64,000 nucleotides of DNA from Robiginitalea biformata HTCC2501 (lineage in GTDB: Bacteria > Bacteroidota > Bacteroidia > Flavobacteriales > Flavobacteriaceae). A program made the translations under genes and the position numbers. Below are positions 41,021-49,409 of this stretch, one piece after another. The notes below the pieces were generated by a model, which searched no databases, was not told where the DNA came from, and saw only the letters and a list, made by a program, of their open reading frames with translations. The stretch's first letter is position 1; the number at the start of each line of letters is the position of its first letter. The DNA lies in the NCBI RefSeq assembly GCF_000024125.1, contig NC_013222.1:1652501-1716500 (forward strand). The letters run 5' to 3'.

Positions 41021-42826
41021 TTAATCCTTGGTGGTGATGGACACCACCCCGTCTTTGGCCTTGCGGCCGTACTTTTCTGTCGCGTTATCCCCTTTGAGGA
41101 CTTCAACTTTCTCAATGTCCGACGGATCGAGTTCCCGTACCTGCTTCTCGGAGGCCTTCTTGCCGTCTATCAGGTAGAGGGGTTTTTCCCCTTTCCCGGA
41201 ATCGAGGAGGAAGAAACTGCCGGAATCCCCGTTGATGATCTCCATATCCGCCTCGTCGTCGGAATCCCGGAGGATCATGACGTTGGTGCCCGTTTCCGTA
41301 TTCTTCATCTTGTGGACGCGGACTTTGTGTTTCCCGCCTTCTGATTTGTGGAGTTTCCCGAACGCTTCCTCGTCCATTTCCTCCCCGTCGACAATGATCG
41401 TCTTCTCCCCGTCCACGATTTTGATTTCAATGTGCTCTGCATCATCTTCCCCTTCGGAATTCCAGTAGAACACATTTCCGTCTTCGTCGTCCATTTTACG
41501 GATCTCGATGATGGCGTCTTTATCGGAATCGTCGCCGTCGCCGAGGGAATGTACGCGGACGCGGTGCTTTTTGCCGTGGCCGAAATGGAGCTCGTCAGCA
41601 CTGCCAAAGGAGACGCTGTTGCGTGTGTCGTCAAATCGTATCAGGACGGGTTCTATGGGGCTGTCCGTTTCGGTGTGGAACGAGCCGCTGAAGCTCTTGC
41701 CGCTGCTGCTTTTGCCGCTCATGGAAACCTTCAGGTCGATGATTTCACCCGCGTCGTTGCGCACGGTCGTATAGGAGAAGTCGATCCCGTCCGATGCCAG
41801 GTTGTCCTTGATCTTCTGCAGCTCTTCGTCCGAGGTATCTTTGGAAATGGTGAGCTCCACCGTTTTATCGTCCCCTTCAAAGAGGTAGTCGGACGGGCTT
41901 TCCCGGTCCAGTACATAGCGGGTCTCCGTGTTGAAGGCCATCAGGAAAAGCCCCAGGACCGGGACGATCAGCAGGTGCTTCAGGATGTGGGTGGTTTTGG
42001 ATTGATTCTGGTGTAGCATAAGGATTCGTTTTTTGATGAGTGAACTGTAAAAAGCATTGACCAGGGAGGTCACCGGGGTATTGCCGGAAACCTTCAGCAG
42101 GGTGTATTGATAGTCTTTCAGGCTGGGAATTTTTTGGATGGCGCTGGCATCGGCCAGGTATTCCAGGTTTTGCTCGATGCTCCGTTGGTACCACCGGCCC
42201 ATCGGGTTGATCCACAAGATAGCCGAAACCACGCGCCCCAACAGGATATCCAGCGTATGGCACTGGGAGCCGTGCGCTTTTTCGTGTTCCAGGATCAGCG
42301 CCAGTTCGCGCTGGCTGTGCTGGTCCGGGTTGTAAAAGATGTAGCGGAAAAAAGAAAACGGGGCCTGGGTGCGGTGGGTGGGAACGTACAGGAAACCCTC
42401 CTCGCGCACGGTGTTCGACGTCTGCACCAGCCGGAAGATCCGCCAGAGCTGGAAAAGGATGAGGAGCAGGTGGGCCGCAACCCCGGCCAGGTAGGCGGCC
42501 AGCAGGAAATTCTCCCAGGGAAAGCCGGCCAATCCCGCATTTGCGGGCGATGGTACCGGGTCCAGGGTTACTGCCGGTTGCTGGGCGAGGGTTACCCGGA
42601 TGGTCCGGGTAAATGTCACCAGGGGCAGGGTAAGGGCGGCCAGCATCCCGCCTGCCAGAAACAGCCGGTTCACCGTAAAGAGCGTCTCCCGCCTCAGGAG
42701 CAGGTGGTAGGTACCCAGAAACAACGCGAGTATCGCGGATGCCTTCAGGAGGTACATGCCGAGTGCCTCGACGTTGCTGAATGCTTCCAGAATACCGAAT
42801 GCCCCCATATTGCTGAATGCTTCCAT
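41021..42826 (-). CDS. M56 (BlaR1-type) membrane metallopeptidase with TonB-plug-like C-terminus
   Basis: The 601-residue protein has about four membrane helices and a cytoplasmic M56 zinc site HEKAH at 181-185 with the Glu in NLEYLADASA as third ligand; it should cleave the BlaI-type repressor upstream. After the last helix (LLIVPVLGLFLMAFNTE) comes a long acidic extracytoplasmic region rich in Asp/Glu. It ends with LYLIDGKKASEKQ...VEVLKG...YGRKAKDGVVSITTK, the pattern of a TonB-receptor plug (as in SusC-like proteins). No penicillin-binding domain is present. Start 42826 is one base after the BlaI stop; an ATG at 42757 matches the usual family start. Confidence 0.88.
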   Translation of the reverse strand: MEAFSNMGAFGILEAFSNVEALGMYLLKASAILALFLGTYHLLLRRETLFTVNRLFLAGGMLAALTLPLVTFTRTIRVTLAQQPAVTLDPVPSPANAGLAGFPWENFLLAAYLAGVAAHLLLILFQLWRIFRLVQTSNTVREEGFLYVPTHRTQAPFSFFRYIFYNPDQHSQRELALILEHEKAHGSQCHTLDILLGRVVSAILWINPMGRWYQRSIEQNLEYLADASAIQKIPSLKDYQYTLLKVSGNTPVTSLVNAFYSSLIKKRILMLHQNQSKTTHILKHLLIVPVLGLFLMAFNTETRYVLDRESPSDYLFEGDDKTVELTISKDTSDEELQKIKDNLASDGIDFSYTTVRNDAGEIIDLKVSMSGKSSSGKSFSGSFHTETDSPIEPVLIRFDDTRNSVSFGSADELHFGHGKKHRVRVHSLGDGDDSDKDAIIEIRKMDDEDGNVFYWNSEGEDDAEHIEIKIVDGEKTIIVDGEEMDEEAFGKLHKSEGGKHKVRVHKMKNTETGTNVMILRDSDDEADMEIINGDSGSFFLLDSGKGEKPLYLIDGKKASEKQVRELDPSDIEKVEVLKGDNATEKYGRKAKDGVVSITTKD

Positions 42827-42827
42827 A

Positions 42828-43193
42828 TTATTGTTTCTTTTTTTCGATCAGGTCGATGATTTCCCGGAGTTCGTCCGCCGAGATTTTTTCTTCCCGTGCG
42901 AAGTAGGATACCAGGCTTTTGTAATTGTGGTCAAAGTAATCCGCTACCGTTTCGCCTATGAACTTGCGGCGGTACTGTTCCTTGCTCACCAGCGGGTAAT
43001 ACCGGTGCGTATTGCCGAAGGCCTCGTGGGAGACATAGCCTTTCTCCTCCAGGTTGCGCACCATGGTGGAGAGCGTGTTGTAATGCGGTTTGCGAGGCCC
43101 CGGGAAGGCGTCGAGCAATTCCCGGACAAAGGCTTTTTCCAGCTTCCAGAGTAGCTGCATGACTTCTTCTTCCTTGTTGGTGAGTTTTTGCAT
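42828..43193 (-). CDS. BlaI/MecI/CopY family transcriptional repressor
   Basis: The 121-residue protein has the winged helix of the BlaI family (LTNKEEEVMQLLWKLEKAFVRELLDAF, then HYNTLSTMVRNLEEKGYV) and a short dimerisation tail ending in ISADELREIIDLIEKK. Its partner M56 protease gene follows at once. Two palindromes with AACTA/TAGTT arms upstream of the first operon gene (44712-44748) are the predicted binding sites, so it represses its own operon. Confidence 0.95.
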   Translation of the reverse strand: MQKLTNKEEEVMQLLWKLEKAFVRELLDAFPGPRKPHYNTLSTMVRNLEEKGYVSHEAFGNTHRYYPLVSKEQYRRKFIGETVADYFDHNYKSLVSYFAREEKISADELREIIDLIEKKKQ

Positions 43194-43195
43194 GT

Positions 43196-44677
43196 TTATC
43201 GCTTCATTTCGTTAAGTGCCGTTTCGGCGGATTCCAGGCCGGGCCGGAGTTCCAGGGCTTTTTGGTACGCGGCCATGGCATCCTCCGTATTGCCAGCGGC
43301 CCGGAGGGCTTCCCCGTAGCTGTCCCAGCAATTGGCGACTTCGGGGAAGAGTTCCGTGTTGAGGCGGAACAGCTCCACGGCCCGATCGGGATCGTCTGCC
43401 CCGTAGAGGAAGGCGTATCCCAGCTGGTTCAGGATAAGGTCTTTCGGGTCGGTCGGGTGGAAATTGACCGTCAGGCTGTCGAAGTGGTTTTTCACATAAT
43501 CAACCCCGTGTTCCAGGTAATTTTGGCGCACTAGTTGGACTGCTGGAAGGACGGGTTTGGCCGGCTCTTCACCCCTGTAAAGGGCCAGGATATCCGACCC
43601 GATGCGTTCGGCTACGGGCTCGTCCATATTGGCCAGTACCAGGATGCTCAAATCGTCGCTGATAACCTGCAGGAACACCGAGTTGAAGCCTTCAAAGCCC
43701 CCGGCGGCTCCGGTTGCCCGGCCTTCGGGTAATTCGCGGATATATTGAAAAAAGGGATCGGTTTCCCGTGTTTTGGCGGAGAGGAGCAGTGTGTCGTAAT
43801 AATAGGAATGGTAAAAAGTCAGGATGTCCCGTGCCGTGGATAAAAATCCGCCATCCGGGTTGGGCAGGTCCTGTACGGCTTCGTTTTCCTCCAGGACGCC
43901 CAGGGGGGTATACAGGTAGCCTTTCGCCGCCCGGTCGGCCACCCGGTCCAGATTGGTGAGATACGTGTTTTCCATGCCCAGGGGCTCCACAATCCGCTCG
44001 CGGACTTCCTCAAAGTACGACCGTCCCGTCGCTTTTTCGATGACCCCGCCCAAAATCACATAGCCGAGGTTCGAATATTCGTCCCCCGTTCCCGGGTCGA
44101 ACAACAATTGCGTTGATTTGGCGCGTTCCACGATCGGCCCGAGCTTTCGCTCCTCCAGCGGCAGGTCAAAATACCCCCTGGAGTGGTAATCCCCGAAGCC
44201 CGATCGGTGCTCGAGCAGGTGCAGCAAAGTAATGTCCGAAGCCCGGGGGTCTTCCCAACCCGGGATATAGTCCACCAGCTTATCGCTGAGGTTAAGTTTC
44301 CCTTCTTCGGCCAGTTGCTTGACCACCACCGAAGTAAATGTTTTGTTCATCGACCCGATGTCGAAGAGGGTGGTCGGGGAATTCGGGATGTTGCGATCCC
44401 TGTCGGCCAGGCCGAATGCTTTTTCATAAAATGGGGTTCCTTCGCGGGCTACGAGGACAACGCCTGAAAAAATCTCCAGATCCCGGTAGTCGGCCACAAC
44501 CTGGTCGATTTTCGATTCAAACCCTTCGGGCAGACCGGTTGATGAGGCCAGGTCATTGGAGTTGCCGGTGGGACCGCCGCAGGCGCAGGCCATCAGGATT
44601 CCACAGGCCAGAGCTGGCAGGGACCCCGGGAAAGAAATCAGCCTGTTCCGGGAGGGAGAAGATGTGGCAGTTGGCAT
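43196..44677 (-). CDS. Serine hydrolase lipoprotein with TPR tail, BlaI-controlled
   Basis: ATG 44677 gives a 493-residue protein with a lipoprotein-like signal (LACGILMACACGG). It has class C beta-lactamase motifs GSMNKTFTSVVVKQL (S-x-x-K) and YSNLGYVILGGVIE (Y-x-N). A C-terminal TPR-like region ends it (CWDSYGEALRAAGNTEDAMAAYQKALELRP). The longer frame start would lie inside the operator. It is first in the operon with blaI and the M56 gene (gap 2 bases), so its expression should rise when the M56 protein senses its signal. Whether it gives beta-lactam resistance is unknown. Confidence 0.9.
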   Translation of the reverse strand: MPTATSSPSRNRLISFPGSLPALACGILMACACGGPTGNSNDLASSTGLPEGFESKIDQVVADYRDLEIFSGVVLVAREGTPFYEKAFGLADRDRNIPNSPTTLFDIGSMNKTFTSVVVKQLAEEGKLNLSDKLVDYIPGWEDPRASDITLLHLLEHRSGFGDYHSRGYFDLPLEERKLGPIVERAKSTQLLFDPGTGDEYSNLGYVILGGVIEKATGRSYFEEVRERIVEPLGMENTYLTNLDRVADRAAKGYLYTPLGVLEENEAVQDLPNPDGGFLSTARDILTFYHSYYYDTLLLSAKTRETDPFFQYIRELPEGRATGAAGGFEGFNSVFLQVISDDLSILVLANMDEPVAERIGSDILALYRGEEPAKPVLPAVQLVRQNYLEHGVDYVKNHFDSLTVNFHPTDPKDLILNQLGYAFLYGADDPDRAVELFRLNTELFPEVANCWDSYGEALRAAGNTEDAMAAYQKALELRPGLESAETALNEMKR

Positions 44678-44705
44678 GGCTGTTCGTTTTTTGATGATTG
44701 CGAAA

Positions 44706-44748
44706 CAAACATAACTAAAAAAATAGTTACCCAACTAAAAATATAGTT
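44706..44748 (-). promoter_or_regulatory. Promoter with two BlaI-type operators
   Basis: Two palindromes, TAACTA-N6-TAGTTA (44712-44729) and AACTA-N6-TAGTT (44733-44748), lie 21 bp apart directly upstream of and touching the -7 element TATGTTTG (44713-44706, minus strand). This arrangement blocks the promoter when the BlaI-type repressor binds. Confidence 0.85.
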
Positions 44749-44815
44749 AAAATATGCTAAAACCCTGGCGCTGCAGGCAGTCGGGCATCCCGGTAGGAGT
44801 ACTATCTTTGATTCC

Positions 44816-45763
44816 ATGGACGTACTGGTTGACGGAATACTGGTCCTTGCCGGGCTGGTAGTGTTGATTGCAGGGGGCCACTGGCTCCTGCGCGGGGCGG
44901 TGGAACTCTCCCTGCGACTGTCCATTCCCAAGATCGTGATTGGGATGACCGTGGTTTCCCTGGCCACCTCGGCCCCGGAACTCATCGTCAGCGCCCAGGC
45001 GGCCCTGGCGGGCTACCCGGACCTCGCCCTGGGCAACGTGGTTGGCTCCAATACGGCCAATTTGGGCCTGGTACTGGCGGTGACCCTGCTGATCGGGCAT
45101 GTAAATGTCCGCCCGGCATTTTATGTAACGGACTGGCCGGTGATGATGGCCGCCTCTTTGTTGTTTTATTTTTTCCTCGCCTCGGGTCCCGGGCTGAGCC
45201 GCAGTGAAGGCCTGATAATGGTAGGATGTTTGTTTGCTTTCCTGATTTACCTGCTCCGGTTCCAGAAACCCGCCGTGGTTGAAGAACTCCCCGTTGCCCG
45301 CAGGCCCCTGCCACTGTATAAGATGGCCCTGCTGTTACTGGTTGGGGGTGTCGCCCTCTGGGCCGGATCCGAACTCCTGGTACGGGGCGCCACGAGCCTG
45401 GCAGCGGACCTGGGCGTCAGCGATCGGGTGATTGGGATTACGGTAGTATCCGTGGGCACGAGCATCCCGGAACTGGCGGCCTCGGTCATCGCCATGGCCA
45501 AACGGGAGAAAGCCATGTCGGTGGGTAACCTGATCGGGTCGAACATCTTCAACCTCCTGGCGGTTCTCGGGCTCACGGCCATCCTGGCGCCTGTCCCGGT
45601 GCTGGACGACAGGTTGCTGACCCGGGATGTGTTCTGGATGCTGGGGATCAGCTTCCTGGTACTGCCCCTGGTCTTCTTCCCGAAGGGGTTGCGGCTCGGC
45701 TGGCGGGACGGAATCGTGCTGCTGGCATGCTACGGGGCCTTCCTCTGGTCTACGCTGCAGTAG
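44816..45763 (+). CDS. Calcium/sodium antiporter (CaCA family, YrbG-like)
   Basis: The 315-residue inner-membrane protein has about ten helices in two inverted halves. Each half carries the alpha-repeat: GMTVVSLATSAPELIVS with GNVVGSNTANLGL in the first half, and GITVVSVGTSIPELAASV with GNLIGSNIFNLLAVLG in the second. The acidic Glu of SAPEL and SIPEL binds the cation. It exchanges Ca2+ for Na+ (or H+). It is divergent from the BlaI-controlled operon. Confidence 0.96.
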   Translation: MDVLVDGILVLAGLVVLIAGGHWLLRGAVELSLRLSIPKIVIGMTVVSLATSAPELIVSAQAALAGYPDLALGNVVGSNTANLGLVLAVTLLIGHVNVRPAFYVTDWPVMMAASLLFYFFLASGPGLSRSEGLIMVGCLFAFLIYLLRFQKPAVVEELPVARRPLPLYKMALLLLVGGVALWAGSELLVRGATSLAADLGVSDRVIGITVVSVGTSIPELAASVIAMAKREKAMSVGNLIGSNIFNLLAVLGLTAILAPVPVLDDRLLTRDVFWMLGISFLVLPLVFFPKGLRLGWRDGIVLLACYGAFLWSTLQ

Positions 45764-45845
45764 CCTGTCCCGGGGCGGTAACGACCTTACCCGGGCCCTT
45801 GACTCCGGCTGGGGAAGCACCCGGGGAACAGCCGTCCCAAACAAA

Positions 45846-45870
45846 CAATCCCGGCCAGGGGCCGGGATTG
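45846..45870. terminator. Hairpin between convergent genes
   Basis: An 11-bp perfect stem (CAATCCCGGCC / GGCCGGGATTG) with a 3-base loop lies between the antiporter and the convergent glutamine synthetase. No long T-run is present on either side, so its efficiency as a terminator is uncertain. Confidence 0.5.
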
Positions 45871-45917
45871 CGATCGTACGTATATGAACAGTTTAAAGTC
45901 CTGGTAACGGAACTTTA

Positions 45918-46931
45918 CTAGACGTCGGCGCTTTCCACTGTTTTGATGATGCGGGCCGCAATCTTGTAAGGGTCGCCGTTAGATGCCGGGCGACGGTCTT
46001 CCAACCAGCCTTTCCAGCCTTTTTCAACCGTCATGATCGGGATCCGGATGGATGCTCCCCGGTCGGAGACGCCGTAGCTGAATTCGTCGATGGATTGGGT
46101 TTCGTGCTGGCCGGTGAGGCGCAGGTCGTTTTCATCTCCGTAAACGGCGATGTGCTCTTTGGTTACCGGGCGGAAAGCCTCGCATACCTTCTCGTAGATT
46201 TCTTTGGATCCGCAGGTACGCAGGAGCGTGTTCGAGAAATTGGCGTGCATCCCGCTTCCGTTCCAGTCTCCCCGGACCGGTTTCGGGTGGTATTCGATGT
46301 ACCAGCCGTATTCTTCGGTCAGGCGGTCCAGGAGGTACCGGGCAACCCAGATCTGGTCGCCGGCGGTTTTGGCGCCTTTGGCGAATATCTGGAATTCCCA
46401 CTGGCCGCAGGCCACTTCCTGGTTGATGCCTTCAAAGTTCAGGCCGGCCTCCAGGCAGTAATCTGCATGGCGCTCCACGAGTTCGCGTCCGTGCGTGTTC
46501 TTTCCGCCAACGGAGCAGTAATACAGGCCCTGCGGCCCCGGGTAGCCCCCGTGCGGGAAGCCAAGCGGCAGGTCTGTATGGGAATCCATGATAAAGTATT
46601 CCTGTTCAAAACCGAACCAGAAATCGTCGTTTGCGTCGGAATCGATGGTGGCGCGTGAGTTGGTCTCATGAGGCGAGCCGTCAGGGTTGAGGACCTCGCA
46701 CATAACCAGATAGCCATTCTTGCGGGCCGGGTCCGGGTAGATAGCGACCGGTTTCAGCAGGCAATCGGACGATCCGCCTTCGGCTTGTTTGGTAGAACTC
46801 CCGTCGAACGCCCAGATCGGGCAGTCCTCGAGTTTTCCGCTGAAGTCGGATTCAATCTTGGTCTTGCTTCTGAGGTTGGCCGTGGGGGTGTATCCGTCCA
46901 GCCAGATATACTCTAATTTTGCTTTGCTCAT
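45918..46931 (-). CDS. glnA: Glutamine synthetase, type II (GSII)
   Basis: The enzyme makes glutamine from glutamate, ammonium and ATP in the cytoplasm. At 337 residues it is the short, eukaryote-like GSII form. The beta-grasp start is EYIWLDGYTPTANLRSKTK, followed by WAFDGSSTKQAEG, FGFEQEYFIMD (metal-binding Glu), NFEGINQEVACGQWEFQI, NGSGMHANFS and DNDLRLTGQHET-like ENDLRLTGQHETQ. ATG 46931 was chosen as the family start; upstream codons cover the promoter. The larger GSIII gene is divergent next to it. Confidence 0.96.
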   Translation of the reverse strand: MSKAKLEYIWLDGYTPTANLRSKTKIESDFSGKLEDCPIWAFDGSSTKQAEGGSSDCLLKPVAIYPDPARKNGYLVMCEVLNPDGSPHETNSRATIDSDANDDFWFGFEQEYFIMDSHTDLPLGFPHGGYPGPQGLYYCSVGGKNTHGRELVERHADYCLEAGLNFEGINQEVACGQWEFQIFAKGAKTAGDQIWVARYLLDRLTEEYGWYIEYHPKPVRGDWNGSGMHANFSNTLLRTCGSKEIYEKVCEAFRPVTKEHIAVYGDENDLRLTGQHETQSIDEFSYGVSDRGASIRIPIMTVEKGWKGWLEDRRPASNGDPYKIAARIIKTVESADV

Positions 46932-46969
46932 GATTCCAAATAGTTTTATTGATACTTTTTTTCGACCGT

Positions 46970-47001
46970 CAAAAATATAATAATTCACTTGCCCTCCACA
47001 A
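46970..47001 (-). promoter_or_regulatory. Promoter of the GSII gene
   Basis: On the minus strand TATTTTTG (46977-46970) is an exact TAnnTTTG -7 element, with a TTG (-33) 21 bases upstream at 47001-46999 and the ATG 38 bases downstream. Next to it is CCCTCC (46992-46997) facing GGGGGG (47007-47012), and further away CCCCC/GGGGG (47047-47065), two possible hairpins or protein sites in the divergent GSII-GSIII control region. Confidence 0.65.
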
Positions 47002-47142
47002 TCCAAGGGGGGTAATTTATCAAGATAACATGCATTATTATGAACACCCCCTTTTTTGATGGGGGATATTGAAAAAAATGGAATATTTAATGAAAATTAT
47101 ACGAATTGCGTAATTTTACCGGCTACACAGAAACCACGCGCC

Positions 47143-49317
47143 ATGAACCATAAGAATACAGGGCCCCGGGAGACCGGATACCACCAGGAATACCGGGCGG
47201 AACGGCGTTCCGAGACGTTTGCCAAACACGTTTTTAACGAGGACCGGATGCTCCAGTACCTCACCCGGGAGGCATTTGCCAGCGTTAAAGGCGCCATTTT
47301 TTCCGGCTCAAAAATCGACCGGAAAATTGCCGATCAGGTGGCCGAGGCCATGAAGGCCTGGGCGATTGCCGCAGGGGCCACCCATTACACCCACTGGTTT
47401 CAGCCCCTCACCGGGGCCACGGCAGAAAAGCACGACGCTTTTTTTGACCTGCTGCCGGACGGGCGCGCCATCGAAAAATTCGGCGGCGGGCAACTCGTCC
47501 AGCAGGAACCGGATGCCTCGAGCTTCCCCAGCGGGGGAATCCGCAATACGTTCGAGGCCCGGGGATATACGGCCTGGGACCCGACTTCCCCGGCCTTTAT
47601 TTACGGCAGCACACTCTGTATCCCTACGATTTTTGTCTCCTATACAGGCGAAGCCCTGGACAACAAAGCGCCCCTTCTTCGGGCCCTGCATGCCGTTGAC
47701 GAGGCGGCCACCGGGGTGGCCCGTTATTTTGACAAAAACGTGTCCAAGGTGAACGCCACCCTGGGCTGGGAACAGGAATACTTCCTGATCGATGCGGAAC
47801 TGGCCCGTTCCCGCCCCGACATCATCCTGGCGGGCCGGACGCTCATCGGCCAGGCGGCCGCCAAGGGCCAGCAGCTCGACGACCATTATTTCGGGGTGAT
47901 CCCGGACCGGGCTTTCCGGTTTATGCGGGACCTGGAGGCCGAGTGCATGGTGCTGGGCATCCCGGTCAAAACACGGCACAATGAGGTAGCCCCGAACCAG
48001 TACGAGCTCGCCCCCGTTTTTGAGGAGGCCAACCTGGCGGTAGACCACAACCTGCTCCTGATGGACGTCATGGACAAGGTGGCCGTTCGCCATGGCCTGC
48101 GCGTGCTGTTTCACGAAAAACCTTTTGCGGGCATCAACGGCTCGGGAAAACACAACAACTGGTCCTTGAGCACCGATACGGGAACCAATTTGCTGAGCCC
48201 GGGTTCCACCCCGATGAAGAACCTGCAATTCCTCACCTTCTTCGTCAATACGATCAAGGCAGTAGACCGCTATGAAGAGCTGCTGCGCGCCTCCATCGCC
48301 TCGGCCAGCAACGACCACCGGCTGGGGGCCAATGAAGCCCCTCCGGCCATCATGTCGATATTTGTAGGGAAGCAGCTCACCGACGTACTGGACGAACTCG
48401 AAGGCGTATCCAAGGGAAAATTGTCCCCGGAGGAGAAAACCGAGCTCAAGCTGAATGTGGTCGGGAAGATCCCGGAAATTCTGCTCGACAATACGGACCG
48501 GAACCGCACGTCGCCCTTTGCCTTTACCGGGAATAAATTCGAAATGCGCGGGGTGGGGGCCAAGACGAATTGCGCCAAGCCAATGACCGTGCTCAACACG
48601 ATCGTCGCCCACCAGCTCCGGGAGTTTAAATCCGAGGTGGACAAACTGATCACCAAAAAGAAACTGAAAAAGGACGAGGCCATTTTCAACGTGCTCCGGG
48701 AGTACATCAAGAGCAGCAAGCGGATCCGGTTTGACGGGGACGGATACAGCGAGCAGTGGCAGAAGGAGGCGGAGCGACGCAAACTCAGCAATAACCGCAA
48801 CACCCCGGAGGCCCTGCAGGTGCTTACGGCCCCGGAATCCCTGGAGCTTTTCCGGACCATGGGCGTATTCACCGAAAAGGAAGTCCGGGCGCGGAAGGAA
48901 GTGGAACTGGAAACCTATATCCTGCAGACCCAGATTGAGGGACGGGTACTCAGCGAACTGGTGTACAACAAGGTGATTCCGGCCACGGTGGCCTACCAGA
49001 ACAGCCTGCTCCGGAACATCGCCGGGCTCAAAGATGTCTACGGGGCGGCCCACAAAACGATGGCGGAGGCCCAGCTGGGGATCCTGGAACACCTGGCGGA
49101 ACACCTGCAGGCTATCCGGAAAAAGACCGATGCGATGAACGAGGCGCGCAAACGGGCCAACGGGATGAAGGATATCGAAAAAAAGGCCAGGGCCTACTGC
49201 GAGTCCGTCCTGCCGTATTTTGACGAGATTCGCTACCACGCCGACAGGCTGGAGCGGATGGTTTCCGATACCGAGTGGCCCCTGGCCAAGTACCGGGACC
49301 TGTTGTTCATCAAATAA
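47143..49317 (+). CDS. glnN: Glutamine synthetase, type III (GSIII)
   Basis: The 724-residue length and the motifs are those of GSIII: FPSGGIRNTFEARGYTAWDP, LGWEQEYFLID (metal-binding Glu), VKTRHNEVAPNQYELAP, NGSGKHNNWSLSTDTG and NDHRLGANEAPP. It makes glutamine in the cytoplasm as a large oligomer. ATG 47143 was chosen over 47056 because the conserved protein begins about there and a -7-like TAATTTTA (47111-47118) lies between the two. Two unrelated glutamine synthetases side by side and divergent probably respond differently to ammonium. Confidence 0.96.
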   Translation: MNHKNTGPRETGYHQEYRAERRSETFAKHVFNEDRMLQYLTREAFASVKGAIFSGSKIDRKIADQVAEAMKAWAIAAGATHYTHWFQPLTGATAEKHDAFFDLLPDGRAIEKFGGGQLVQQEPDASSFPSGGIRNTFEARGYTAWDPTSPAFIYGSTLCIPTIFVSYTGEALDNKAPLLRALHAVDEAATGVARYFDKNVSKVNATLGWEQEYFLIDAELARSRPDIILAGRTLIGQAAAKGQQLDDHYFGVIPDRAFRFMRDLEAECMVLGIPVKTRHNEVAPNQYELAPVFEEANLAVDHNLLLMDVMDKVAVRHGLRVLFHEKPFAGINGSGKHNNWSLSTDTGTNLLSPGSTPMKNLQFLTFFVNTIKAVDRYEELLRASIASASNDHRLGANEAPPAIMSIFVGKQLTDVLDELEGVSKGKLSPEEKTELKLNVVGKIPEILLDNTDRNRTSPFAFTGNKFEMRGVGAKTNCAKPMTVLNTIVAHQLREFKSEVDKLITKKKLKKDEAIFNVLREYIKSSKRIRFDGDGYSEQWQKEAERRKLSNNRNTPEALQVLTAPESLELFRTMGVFTEKEVRARKEVELETYILQTQIEGRVLSELVYNKVIPATVAYQNSLLRNIAGLKDVYGAAHKTMAEAQLGILEHLAEHLQAIRKKTDAMNEARKRANGMKDIEKKARAYCESVLPYFDEIRYHADRLERMVSDTEWPLAKYRDLLFIK

Positions 49318-49368
49318 ACAGGCCGGGTATTCCCGCCTGCCGGATGGCGGGGTTCTGCAGTATTCTCG

Positions 49369-49376
49369 TATTTTTG
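49369..49376 (+). promoter_or_regulatory. -7 promoter element of purM
   Basis: TATTTTTG is an exact match to TAnnTTTG, 34 bases before the purM ATG. A weak inverted repeat CCCGCC/GGCGGG (49333-49352) lies upstream and may end the GSIII transcript. Confidence 0.55.
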
Positions 49377-49409
49377 CCGCAAACCGAATTGAGAACCAAA
49401 CGCCAACAC

